Below are positions 33,942 to 44,382 of a stretch of 64,000 bases of DNA, piece after piece; the first letter of the stretch is position 1, and each line of letters starts with the position of its first letter. The stretch comes from Raphanus sativus (Eukaryota > Streptophyta > Magnoliopsida > Brassicales > Brassicaceae). The position numbers and the translations under genes were made by a program. Below the pieces are notes generated by a model. The model was not told the origin of the DNA. It did not search any database and saw nothing but the letters and a program-made list of their open reading frames with translations. The stretch spans positions 23,690,973 through 23,754,972 of the forward strand of contig NC_079517.1 in NCBI RefSeq assembly GCF_000801105.2. Reading direction: 5' to 3'.

Positions 33942-34700
33942 TCAACTTCTTACTGGAGTAATCGCCTTGTTTGCTGTTGGGGTTGGATGGCGAAATTCGG
34001 GTAGCAATGATTCTGGTAAATCGAGTTCATCATCTGGTGTACCTCCGTCGATCGATAATCCATGGTTGGTGTGTCTATCTCTTCTGACTCGCTGGGTGTC
34101 GATCGATGATTTAGTGAGGTCGTCGATCGATCCTGTGTACTCTGTGTCATACTCTACTTCACAATGACAAACTGCAATGATACCAAGATCATCTTCTTCC
34201 ACGGCTGTGGCTGGTGGTTTGCCAAGTTTGACAGGCGTGAGTGGATATCTGGATCTATCATAATCAAACAAATCATGTTGGTGTTCATGTCACATACAGC
34301 TCCTACTGTAGCCAAAAATGCTTTTCCAAGTAGAAGGGAAAAGTTCCAATTTAACTTGATATACAGGACATGAAAATCCACAGGGACAATGGCATTACCA
34401 ATTTGCACTTCCAGGTCTTTGATCAAGCCTCCAGAATTTTTCTGAGTGTAATCCACAAATGTGAAGATCTCTGGTGAAGGCTCTACTTTCAGACCCAGAT
34501 GGTATGCCATGACTTGGTAAGATGCTGACTGATGAGCCCAGTGTCACATAGTGCATGAGGAAACTCAATTCCCTTTACTACAACAGGGTATTGCAAACTT
34601 CCCAGGATCACTCTTCCTTCTCAATGTGATCCTTTTCTTCATATCTTCTCTGACATTGTCAAATATCTCTCCTGATGTCAAGTTTACCTAGTCCTCTGAA
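33942..34700 (-). pseudogene. Aspartic protease of copy 2, broken
   Basis: 34510-34154 reads LGLKVEPSPEIFTFVDYTQK and SLLLGKAFLATVGAVCDMN. The active-site block lies just upstream (about 34500-34570), where a frameshift separates it from the rest. The linker sequence past 34154 runs on as 34271-33942 in another frame. Confidence 0.65.
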
Positions 34701-34739
34701 GAACATCCACAATCTGCTTGTGAAGTAAACCTCCTCAAA

Positions 34740-36687
34740 TGGTTTTCTTAGTGGGATTCTGATAACTCTCTTAGTGAACCATCTATCTCCTTCTCATTAG
34801 CTTCCCTTTAAGGTTCTTAGGATTTTTTCCCTTCCTACTCCTTAACCTTCTTTCTCAGTTTCCTCTGATGTTGGTGTAGTGTTTGAAGGGTTACTAGTAG
34901 TCTCTGCAGGGTCAGCTGGTGGTTTCGGTGTGGGTCAGAGTGCATTGATTCGGTACTGTCAATTGCTGGTAATTTCACTCGATATGTGAGAGGTGCGTGT
35001 CGATCGATATGTGGAAAAAATGTCGATCGATGCTTGTCTCATCTTTGTGTCGATCGATGAGTGACTCGTCTCGTCGGTCGATATCTTCGTAGGTGGGGGT
35101 GGGTATATGGATGCGAAGCCGTGAATTCAATATGTGTTAAAATCCTAACCGCATTGCAATCTGCAGTCGTATCTGGAATTGACATTGATTGTGTCGATCG
35201 ATATGGACTAACTGGTGTCGATCGACACCATTGCGATCCACTAGAACTAGTGAACTTTCCACATCGAAATCTCCTTCTTGAAGCTTTCATGCTTCACCAC
35301 TTGCCAAAATCATCATATATGATGGCATTCACGTGGTGTTTCATGCTTCTTCTCCTACTTCCTTAGAAGTTCCAATCTCCTGATAGAGTCTTCAGTTTGG
35401 ACAATTTGTGTCTCAAGCTTCCTAACTTGAGTACAAATGGTGTCTATCCTTGTGTTCAGATTGCTGAAGACAGAGTCAATCTTTCCATTGAAGTCTACTG
35501 TAAGCTCTGCTGTCCTTCAAGAACTCAATCAATCATGGCATCAAACTTACTCTCATGGGTGGGTGGTGGTGGGTTGGTAAGCTGAGTTGCCATAGTTCCT
35601 GGTGTTGGTGAAAGGTTTCTGATACTGTGAACTCTCGTTGTAGTTACTCTTCTGACCACTGCCAAAAAAGTTTATGTTGCCACACGCTGTTTCCATATTT
35701 CTGAATCAGTACCTCCAATGTAGTTCACATCTTCTTCTGTATCATCTTCTCTAGCCTCTCCTTCTTCAGCTGAGCAGACTAGCTTCCCTAGAAATGCATG
35801 TAAAGCATCTATCTTAGCTCTGACTTCACTCATCTGGTCCTCCCTGATGGCTGCAACAGATTTCTTCTTATCAGAGTCAGTTTCTTGGTGCTGCTTCTGT
35901 TGCTAGGTTCTCAATAAGTCTCACAGCCTCTCCTGGTGTTGAAGTTCCCCTCGCTAGCAGTATCAAGAGCCATCTGATACCTCAAGGCGATACTTCTGTA
36001 GAAAGTGCTTAGCAGCTTCACTTCATTGAATCCATGGTGTGGACAGTCTCGCTGGAAAAACTTAAATCTGATCCACGCGTCTAAAAGTCTCACCAGGCTT
36101 TTGCGCGAAAGTGGCGATTTTGCTCCTAAGTCTTCAGCACGTGCCTCGTGTGATAACCCAGCGTAGGGTATTTGTGACATGAGAGAGTAGTACTGAGGTT
36201 TGAGCTCGAAGTTCGGCTTCTGAATCTGTAGAAGTCGAATAGCTGATATGTTGGTGTAGTACTCATCAGGACGATTGTAGTCTGCCAATGATCGTGTTTG
36301 AGCTTCTTCGGTAGCCTCAGCTTCTGGTTCAGGGATTATGTTTCCCTGTGCATTTAGCTTCTGACCTGTTGCATTACGCAGATGACCATCCTGGTCATAC
36401 AGGTTTCCATTTTCGCCCTGCGTGAGAATAACAATCGCAACCATGCCTCGCGGATTAGTATCGATCGATGTACGGTGGGTAGTGTCGAACGATGTGGAAC
36501 GGCGAAGAGTATCGGTGACGGTAGTGTCTGAGTATCGTCGACGGTTGAACGTGAGTATCAGTCGACAGTATTGCGGTTCTGTTGATCGATGTGGAGCGTA
36601 GGTCTTTGCGGATTGAACGTTTCAAGGTGTGAGGATCTTCGAGAATAGTAGTTGATTCCCCTTATTGCTTCCGGTACTGCTGGGCAT
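34740..36687 (-). pseudogene. Gag of copy 2, broken
   Basis: The start codon at 36687 follows a polypyrimidine-AG leader as in the other copies. 36444-35911 reads GENGNLYDQDGHLRNATGQK, then RSLADYNRPDEYYTNISAIR, FFQRDCPHHGFNEVKLLSTF and ALDTASEGNFNTR. About 170 bp between LSHE and ARAED are deleted relative to 8994-8750, which removes the front half of the gag core. The SID linker is at 35290-35039. Several frameshifts are present. Confidence 0.7.
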
Positions 36688-36782
36688 GTACCTGAAAATA
36701 CAAGAACAATTTTAATCAGAAAGGGATTAAAGAAAAAGAAAAACCTAAAATTGATAAAATTAAATCTAATGGCGATCATAGC

Positions 36783-36800
36783 TCCCCGGCAATGGCGCCA
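36783..36800 (-). other. tRNA-Asp-type primer-binding site of copy 2
   Basis: TGGCGCCATTGCCGGGGA on the - strand, one change from the consensus. Confidence 0.85.
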
Positions 36801-36805
36801 AAATT

Positions 36806-38169
36806 TGATATGCTCTCAAATCACCCTATAGAGCCTTACTCTCTCAAATAAGAGGTTCAGCTGTAGTAGTTAGGGATCGAACCACGAGGAGCTAGAGAAC
36901 CAATTAAATCTAATCAATTAATCAATCCTAGGTGAAGTTGGTTTTTATGATGAATGTAAATGACAATCCTAAAATGAGCAAGGTAGTTGCTCTAACTAAC
37001 AATATGATCGTTGTTTAAATGATAATGAAGAGGGTTAGACATAGGACTATTATTCAGGAATGGAGATTATAATATCTATAAATGCCTAATAAGTTGCTTG
37101 CATGATATTAAAGAACTCAGCCGCTTAACACTCAGTGATGTCTCACTGGTAAATAACTAGATCTCTGATCTCAACTGTCATCTTTTGACCAGAAAAAGAG
37201 TCGATCGATATCCTTTAGAGATATCGAGTGATACACCTTTTGCAGCGCCGATCGATTGTCCAGTTGGGATATCGATCGACGGCTTCTAGAAATGCCTAGG
37301 CGCGAGCTGATAATGAGCACTAGGTCTCAAGGAGGGCGGTTAGCTCTTCTCCAAGGAGACAACTAGTTCAAACAGATAATTCAAGATATAAGGATCCTAG
37401 TGATCTATTCTCTAGTTAGCTACTCTAGAACAAGCATAGGTTACAATCCATTTGATGAATATCACAACTAGCAAATATAGTTTGGGGCTAATCCCACAAA
37501 CCTATTTAAACCCTAGATCTAACAAGTAGACTACTCAGACATAGCTAAGCAATTTATAACACAAGATAGGTAAAATAATTGCATTAGATAGAGAATAGAA
37601 AACAAATGGAGTTCAATCACAAATCTCTCAATGTCTCTCCAATATCTCAAAACATATAAAACTCTAGCTTTCTCTCACACCTCTCTGCTTGCTTTTCTCT
37701 CTGGTTGCAAAGCTTGCTTTCTTTCTTGCTTTTCAAAGCTTGCCATCAAAACACTTAAGCAGGATATTTAAGCATTTCCATTTGGTTAAAAACTCGTCAG
37801 GGGCAATCTCGTAATTTGGTGAAGTCTTGGTGAAGTAGTCGGCTAAACCATTTCGTCCTCGATATCGATCGACAACACTAGCTGTGTATCGATCGATTAA
37901 TCTTCTAGTACCGGATCTTCTCAGCTACATCGATCGACAATTCTGGATGAGTATCGATCGATTCTTCTCTAAATGTTGACTTCCGACTTGTTATAAATGT
38001 TCAACTCGGTGTATTATCTCTTGTACTCCAAAAATGCTCCAAAAACATCACTTATCACGAAACATTCCTGAACCTGAAAAACATACCTAACAGGCTAGAA
38101 AACACATTAGTTATATAATAAAATACTATATACCATGGTAGTAATGATAATGGGTGAAACCAGGTATCA
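36806..38169 (-). repeat. 5' LTR of SID element copy 2
   Basis: A 1364-bp LTR, TGATATGCTC on the + side to GGTATCA at 38169, aligned along its length with 16623-17978. It contains ATCGATCGAC words at about 37205, 37275, 37865, 37890 and 37935. Confidence 0.85.
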
Positions 38170-40061
38170 ACCCCCATCACTTATCAACCATGAAGTCTAT
38201 TCCCCAAACATCAAACACTCCACTTCAAGGATTGAGGCATCTCATACTCTTAGTGATGTTTCCTCTCCTTGGCAAGAGTCACACTTGAGATGAAATCTTG
38301 TGTGGTCCTTGAACATATGTGGCCACCAAAATCCAGCTTGTAGAACCTTACTTTTGGGAGGGGTAGGCCTCCATATGAAGATCCATGGCATTGTTTTAGG
38401 ATCCATCAACTTCTTCTTCAACCACTGCCATTCTATAGAGATGATCCTTGCAAAGGATGTAGAGAAATGGCTCATCCCAGTAGTACCTCTCCAATTCCTT
38501 GTAGTTTTTCTTCTTGGCATAACCTTCAAGCTCTAATGGTTTCCTTTCCAGTGACAAGGTAATTCACACAAAATCTGAATACCAAGGCTCCTTCTCTTTA
38601 GATGCCTTGACCTCTTCAATCTTCTTGCCTGTCTCACAAACTGCAACCACTGCCCTAATATCCATGATTTGCTCTTCACGAAGTCTTTCATCGATAGGGA
38701 TATCACCTTCAATCCTCAGCCTAGACAAGTTATCAGCCACTCCATTCTCAATTTCGGGCTTGTCTCTGATCTCTAAGTCAAAATCCTGAAGCAAAAGAAT
38801 CCACCTCAATAGTCTTGGCTTGGCATCCTTCTTGGCCGAGAGGTGTCTCAAAGCAGCATGATCAGTGTAGACAATGACCTTTGACCCCACAAGTAACTTC
38901 TGACTTCTCAAAGGGCAAAAACAATGGCCAGCATCTCCTTCTCAGTTGTGGCATACCTCATCTGAGCATCATTCAATGTCTGGCTAGCATAGTAGATCAC
39001 ATGAGTCTTGCCATCCTTCTTCTGCCCCAAAACAGCTCCAGCAGCAAAATCACTAGCATCAAACATGATCTCAAATGGGAGATTCCAATCAGGTGGCTGG
39101 ACAATAAGAGCATTAACCAGGTCACCTTTCAGCTTCTTAAAAGCTTCAAGACATTCTGAATCAAAGCTGAAAGTGCCTCTTTGCATAGCAGCTTGGTCAT
39201 TGGCCTAGCAACCATTGAGAAGTCCTTGACAAACCTTCATAGTATCTAGCATGGCCAAGGAAACTTCTGATGTCCTCACTGTGTTGGTGGGGAGACTAAC
39301 CATCACTTCAATCTTAGCCTGTCCACCTGAGTGCCTTTTTCTGAAATCTTGTGCCCAAGTACAAATCCTTTCTTTGACCCATAAAAAGACACTTCTCCCA
39401 ATTCAGCACAAGGTTGGTGTCTTCACATCTCTGTAGGACCCTGCACAATTTGGACAAACAAGCAGAAAAAGAAGATCCGTAGACAGAGAAATCATCCATG
39501 AACACCTCCACTATATCCTCAATGAAATATTAGAAAGATAGACATCATGCACCTTTGAAAGGTTGCTGGAGCATTACATAACCCAAATGGCATCCTTCGA
39601 TATGCAAAGGTGCCATAGGGGCATGTGAATGTTGTCTTCTCTTGATCATCGGGATGTATGGATGAAGGAAGAATCTGAATACCCATCAAGAAAGCAATAG
39701 AAAAGGGTGGTTTGCAAGTCTCTCAACCATCTGATCAATAAATGGCAATGGAAAATGATCCTTTCTAGATGCAGAGTTGAGCTTTCTATAATCAATACAC
39801 ATCCTATGGCCAGTTATGGTTCTAGTTGGTATCAATTCATCCTTGTCATTTTTACCACAGTGATACCACCCTTCTTTGGAACCACATGCATAGGCGATAC
39901 CCATTTAGAATCTGAAATAGGGTAAATAATACCAGCATCCAAGAGTTTAAGAATCTCTTTCTTTCAACATCCAGGTTAGGATTTAACCTTCTTTGATGCT
40001 CTATAGAAGTCATTGATTCATCCTCAAGATGTATCCTATTCATGCACAAAGAGGGTGATAT
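38170..40061 (-). pseudogene. Athila-like pol: reverse transcriptase, RNase H and start of integrase
   Basis: On the - strand: RT entry (40061-39686; IEHQRRLNPNL, KNDKDELIPTRTITGHRMCI, DYRKLNSASRKDHFPLPFID), the catalytic FMDDFSVYG block (39511-39314), RNase H (39186-38564; [48 protein letters not shown]), then the integrase zinc-binding end GFWWPHMF with HLKCDSCQ (about 38340-38270). The stretch between 39685 and 39512 still encodes parts of the conserved RT core but in broken frames. Integrase catalytic DDE is absent because the SID copy 2 LTR abuts at 38169. This is the only substantial polymerase sequence in the window and it is dead. Confidence 0.85.
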
Positions 40062-40082
40062 CATGCACAAAGAGGGTGATAT
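40041..40082 (-). repeat. 21-bp tandem duplication at the pol/gag junction
   Basis: CATGCACAAAGAGGGTGATAT occurs twice head to tail (40041-40061, 40062-40082). It encodes DISPSLCM-like words in RT frame. The Tat-like gag begins directly to its right. Confidence 0.8.
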
Positions 40083-41097
40083 CCTTCTCAGGTGACCTAT
40101 CGCGCTTTGGAGGGGTGTCTCTGGGACCTCTTTCTGATAAGGTGGTGGCTTTAAGGTCCACTCCCTTTATTTCTCCGGCTGCGAATTTAGCTGCCAGTTG
40201 TCGTTGGAGGTCCCAACATTCCTCAGTTGAGTGCCCATTCCCATCGTGATAAGAGCAGTTTTTGTTCTCATCATATCCTTTTGACCAGGGGTTTTGTTTG
40301 CTGCGGCGATAGGTTTTTCTTCCTTATCTTCCTCGATTGCATAGGAATGTTCTCCCTGGGTCTGATTGTTTCGAGAGTTCCCCTTTTATGAGGTTCTTTG
40401 CTTCTGAGGCTTCACCTTTCGGGTGATTCTGGGGTTTCTTGTGGAGCTTATCCAGTGCAGTTGTTTCCTCTTCCAAGGTGACGTATCTAGACGCTTTATG
40501 AAGAGCATCGTCGATAGTTGGGGGAGGATTGAGCGTTAGCTCCGACCAAAGTTCTGATTTATACCAGAGACCTCTTCTGAGAGCCTCGATGGCGACCTGG
40601 TAAAACGGATTTTTCAATGTAGGCTCGTAGTGAGTCTCCCACTCCCTGTCTGATATTCCAGAGGTCAGCCTCGGATGCTTGCTTTAGGATATGAGTCGAG
40701 TATTGCTTCATGAAAGCGTTGCTTAACTGGTCGAAGCTATCTATCGAATTTGGTTCGAGACCAGAGAACCATTCGAGGGCTGTTCCGACTAAATTTTTGG
40801 CGAATGTCATGCAGTAACCTGCTTCGCATTCTTCTTTTGTAAAGTGAGCTTTCACGATAGCTAACCGGAAGGCTCTCAGGTAAGCCTTTGGGTCTGAGGT
40901 CCCGTCGTATTCGGGGATCCTAATTTTTCGGGTGTCTCTTATGTAAGAGTTGGCAATTCTGTCAGTGAATGAAGTTCCACAGGTCTCTTCGATCAAGCTC
41001 TCGATTTCGGGAGCTGAGCTCGTTGCCTTGTGGACTTGAGCACCCAGCTTTTGGAGAGCTTCGTGAGTCCGCTCCATATATCTACGAATAGCCTCAG
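40083..41097 (-). pseudogene. Tat-like gag, C-terminal part, split by the 41-48 kb element
   Basis: The pieces 41077-40559 and 40617-40324 (and on to about 40090) give a Tat-lineage gag: IPEYDGTSDPKAYLRAFRLA, EAGYCMTFAKNLVGTALEWF, LSNAFMKQYSTHI, then a frameshift at about 40600 to PFYQVAIEALRRGLWYKSEL and a zinc-knuckle-like CSYHDGNGHSTEEC (C-x2-H-x3-GH-x4-C, near 40250). The N-terminal part of this gag is at 48341-49218; the gap between them is the insertion 41103-48335 with TSD GTCCC (41098-41102). Past about 40083 the frame is fused to Athila-like RT sequence, so the element's own pol is missing. Confidence 0.8.
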
Positions 41098-41102
41098 GTC
41101 CC

Positions 41103-42454
41103 TGATGATAGGAGTTTTTAGTCTCCTAAGACAAATGTTGTAGGATAGTGATGAATGTCGAACCAATTCTGAGGGATCTAAAGCACCAAGAATGCAAGTA
41201 CTTTCTTAATCTAAGTGCGATCAATAGCATGAGTTTATGAATTCTAACAATCCTAACAATGAAACAAAACAGTAAATGAGATGACTTTTAAACTATTTCT
41301 AAAGGAGAACTCATGGGTATAGGAACTTGACCTCGGGTGATCAGGATTTGAACTAAGGATGAACAATAAACGATCAAACAAACAACCTTAAGCCTAGACA
41401 CAATTCTAAGCAAGCTCTATGTCTAGATGAATGCTCATTTGCTAACATATCTCAAACATCAAATGTCTTGGTTGAATAACATGCAAGCAATAATTACTAA
41501 CAAGTCTATTAGCTATTTTAGCATCTTTAACAACAAATGTCTTTGGCAAAGTACACTAAAAGCCTAGGAGAGCTGACTCAGGCATTCCATCAAACACATG
41601 TCGGGTGAGAAATGCCTAGAGATCACCCTTTGAGTGGCCTACTCAAATGATGCATTAAGATCACTCTACTAGCAAGGAACAAGTATGATCTATACCTTAA
41701 ACATCCTAGAACTAACCTAATCACCCTTAATCACCCTAACCCATGAATCCAAAAGGTGATTACTCACTAATCTCCATGATTCTTCTTAAATCCATGATGG
41801 ATTTCAGATTAATCATGTAGAGAAATAGATGAGAGATCACAAGAACAATAACAAATCAAGCCAAAAAGAAATGTTTTTCTTGAGAGAGTTTGTGTTCTTC
41901 AATAGATCAAAGATAATCTGCCAAAAGGTGGCTACAACATACTTAAACATTAGGTTTTTCAGAGTAAAAACGTGCATAAGAAATTGCAAAAAGGTCCTTG
42001 AAAAATCATAAAATTGGGTAGCATAAAGGGGTGGAGCGACCAGGGAGACCCGCTCCAGGAGGTCGCTGTGGTCTGGACAGGAAAGACGAGCGACCGGTGA
42101 GACTCGCTGCGCCGGGGTCGCTCCAGGCTGGCGGTGGCACAGCGACTAGGCAGGGTCGCTGTGGGAGGTCGCTCTGGTTCGTATGCCACTAGTAAATTGG
42201 TCATAACTTCTTTATCACATCTCCAAATGACTTGAAACCACTTCCATTAGAAAGCTAACTCAATTTCATATTTCACCCCTCCTTTGTTTTGATCACATTG
42301 CTCCCAAACATCTCAAATCACTCCATGGCGCACTCCAATACCTGATAAGGACGTATGTATGCAAAATGCAACCTAAACATGCCTAAATCCTAGTCTATAT
42401 GATGCAAATGCTTATGAATGAATGGTTAAAACAATGCAAATATGCAAGACATCA
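41103..42454 (-). repeat. 3' LTR of the Athila-like element
   Basis: From TGATGATAGG (41103) to GACATCA (42454). It contains a dyad-rich array at 42035-42180 with GAGCGACC and GGTCGCT words, and one extra CTTAATCACC unit near 41725 that the other LTR lacks. Confidence 0.95.
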
Positions 42455-42467
42455 ACTCCCCCAACTA
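42455..42467 (-). other. Polypurine tract of the Athila-like element
   Basis: TAGTTGGGGGAGT on the - strand, directly before the 3' LTR. Confidence 0.85.
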
Positions 42468-43820
42468 GTCCTTTACTTGTCCTCAAGTGAACTTTCTGGG
42501 ACTCATAGGGGAAGAGGTTTGAAAGTGGAAGCTCATAGCCAAGAGAAACACAAAAGCACTCGCTTCAACATAAGAATTCACTACTAGCACACTCTCTCTT
42601 ATTACCTCTAGCTTCTCTAGGCCTGTCTCAACTCAACATTATGCATTCACACATTCAGTTCAGCCAACTCTCACATTCATTAAGCAATACAACAAGTGAG
42701 CTCTATGCAAATGGTCAATTGGTCCAAGTCATTTGGGTAAGGGAAGGCTTTTCATTATGGTGATCAAGGGGTTCATAATCATTATCTTCAAGGTTTAACA
42801 CTCAAAACAAGTAGCCTTGACATTGCACATAATATCTAAGAAAGGGATCAACTAATGCATACAATGCTCAATCTTCATTGTTCTACCCTTTTTCAAACAT
42901 AAAAGTGACACAATTAAAATCCCAAGTTACACCCATCTCACATCTCTCACCCAAAAATCTCAAGAACACATCCACAAACTCTTAATCAAGGGAAATATTT
43001 AAACTTTTAAAACACAACCTCTAAGCTCATTCTCACTTTGCTAGCCCCCTTTTTCTTTTTCTTTTTTTTTCGGTTTCTTTTTTTTTTTATTTGGGGGCCA
43101 AGACTTTCACAACTTTGAGCTAGAGGTTTATACAATTCCCAATAAGACAATTAAGCACAAGAGTTCATTCATTCCCATTCAACTTTCAAGTTCAAACTTT
43201 ACAACACTCACCCCCACCTATGGCTAGACAATAGCATAAGCAATCTAGCAAGAATGAAGACTGAGCATTGTCGTTCCCAATACTCTCAAGATTATGCGCA
43301 TGTAAGACTTTCCGAAAAGGCCTCACTCAACAAACAATTAAGGCTTAAAAGGAGGAGAGGTTTTTAGGGAGTGGAATGCCACTAGAGATTGTCAAAAAGA
43401 TCGGCATAAAAGACGTGACAACTCTAGTGTGTATATCCATGACTTAGCACACAAGGGACCATGAGCAAGAAATTAAGTTCATTCAGTTCAATTCAAGGTT
43501 GTAGTTGGCTTAAGAGATTGAGTTTTAGGGAGAGTTTTCAAGGCACGAAGCTTACAAGGTTTTCAAGAGAGGTGCATGAACTATACAAGGCTAGACAATG
43601 CTCTCTACAAGGCGTTTTAAATCAGCTCCCAATGCAAATGAATGCAACCTATATGCTTCTAGACTCAATCCTAAAGTATGCAAATGATACACTAAATGAT
43701 TCTTTTTGTGTTTTTCAAAATTTTTTTAATTTTTTTTTTGGTTTTTTCTATGCAAATAAGAATGCAAAATGTAATGCATGAGACTCAGAATCATCAAAGC
43801 AAACATGATCAAATGCTTGG
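42468..43820 (-). other. Long 3' non-coding region of the Athila-like element
   Basis: About 1.35 kb lies between the internal purine tract and the LTR, where Athila elements carry an env-like gene or its remains. Here no frame with a recognisable product is open. Runs of T (43051-43090, 43720-43745 on +) and many short indels are present. I see no signal peptide or membrane segment worth claiming. Confidence 0.6.
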
Positions 43821-43858
43821 CACCTCCCCCACACTTAAATCACACAGTCTCTGTGTGA
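43821..43858 (-). other. Hairpin 2 and internal purine tract, Athila-like element
   Basis: On the - strand TCACACAG-AGA-CTGTGTGA (43858-43840) is followed by TTTAAGTGTGGGGGAGGTG. It has the same layout as 2883-2922, but two stem pairs differ, each with a matching change in the partner (T-A to C-G and T-A to A-T). Confidence 0.75.
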
Positions 43859-43929
43859 GTGAGGTACCCAATAAAATTCTAAAATGCAAAGAAAAAACTG
43901 GGATAAGGGAAGTTTCCAGTTACCTGAGA

Positions 43930-44205
43930 CGGGAGCGAGGTGGAAGGATCGCTGCGGGTGATGGCTTCTCAGCGACCAGGGAGACCCGCTCCAGCTAACC
44001 GCTGCCGAAGAAGACGAGCGATGGGGACGTGTCGCTGCGGGTGCGTCGCTGCTGGTGATGGCTTCACAGCGACCTCCATGAGCCGCTGTGGGAGGTCGCT
44101 CCAGAATGAAGCGAGCGACGGTGATCAGCCGCTGCGCCAAGACCGCTCCGTGCTGATGGAGTCACAGCGACCAGGCAGAGCCGCTGTGACTGGTCGTTGG
44201 GCTCT
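43930..44205. repeat. Dyad-rich GCGACC/GGTCGC array between hairpins 1 and 2
   Basis: Repeated words such as CAGCGACC, GGTCGCT, CCGCTCC and GAGCGA are spaced 15-30 bp, many forming short inverted pairs. The same words make up the array inside the LTRs of this element (42035-42180, 47915-48060), including the block CAGCGACCAGGCAG and CGACCAGGGAGACCCGCTCC. Confidence 0.75.
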
Positions 44206-44322
44206 GCTCGTCCTTGTGTCACTCCTTTTTCCTATTTTGACCTGCACACAACTTCATTTTCCCATTGTTTTATGCAGTAAGATGAAAATAAAATACTAAT
44301 GCAATATATACAAGGATACTCA

Positions 44323-44337
44323 TGGGACTTCCTCCCA
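44323..44337 (-). other. Hairpin 1 variant, Athila-like element
   Basis: TGGGA-GGAAG-TCCCA on the - strand, about 45 nt past the protease stop. It resembles TGGG-AGGCAA-CCCA of the SID elements in place and core sequence. Confidence 0.6.
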
Positions 44338-44382
44338 AGTGAGCTTGTTTTAAGTCTCTAGCTTGACTTTGCCTCCTTTGGA

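Larger units (their letters stand above)
31610..38169 (-). mobile_element. SID-type Athila-like Gypsy element, copy 2, heavily decayed
   Basis: It has the same order as copy 1 on the - strand: 5' LTR (36806-38169), PBS (36783-36800), gag (36687 to about 34740), protease (about 34650-34154), extra ORF (about 33860-31701), hairpin 1 (31663-31680), then the gap. It has many single-base indels, so its frames are short. It has no polymerase or integrase. It lacks the Tekay-like insertion: at about 36165 GGTATTTGTGACATGAGAGA is uninterrupted, which gives the empty site for 8999-15995. Confidence 0.85.

Noticed and set aside
42468..43820. An env-like gene in the Athila-like element
   Set aside because: The position fits, but no frame above about 100 codons has a signal peptide, membrane segment or glycoprotein pattern.
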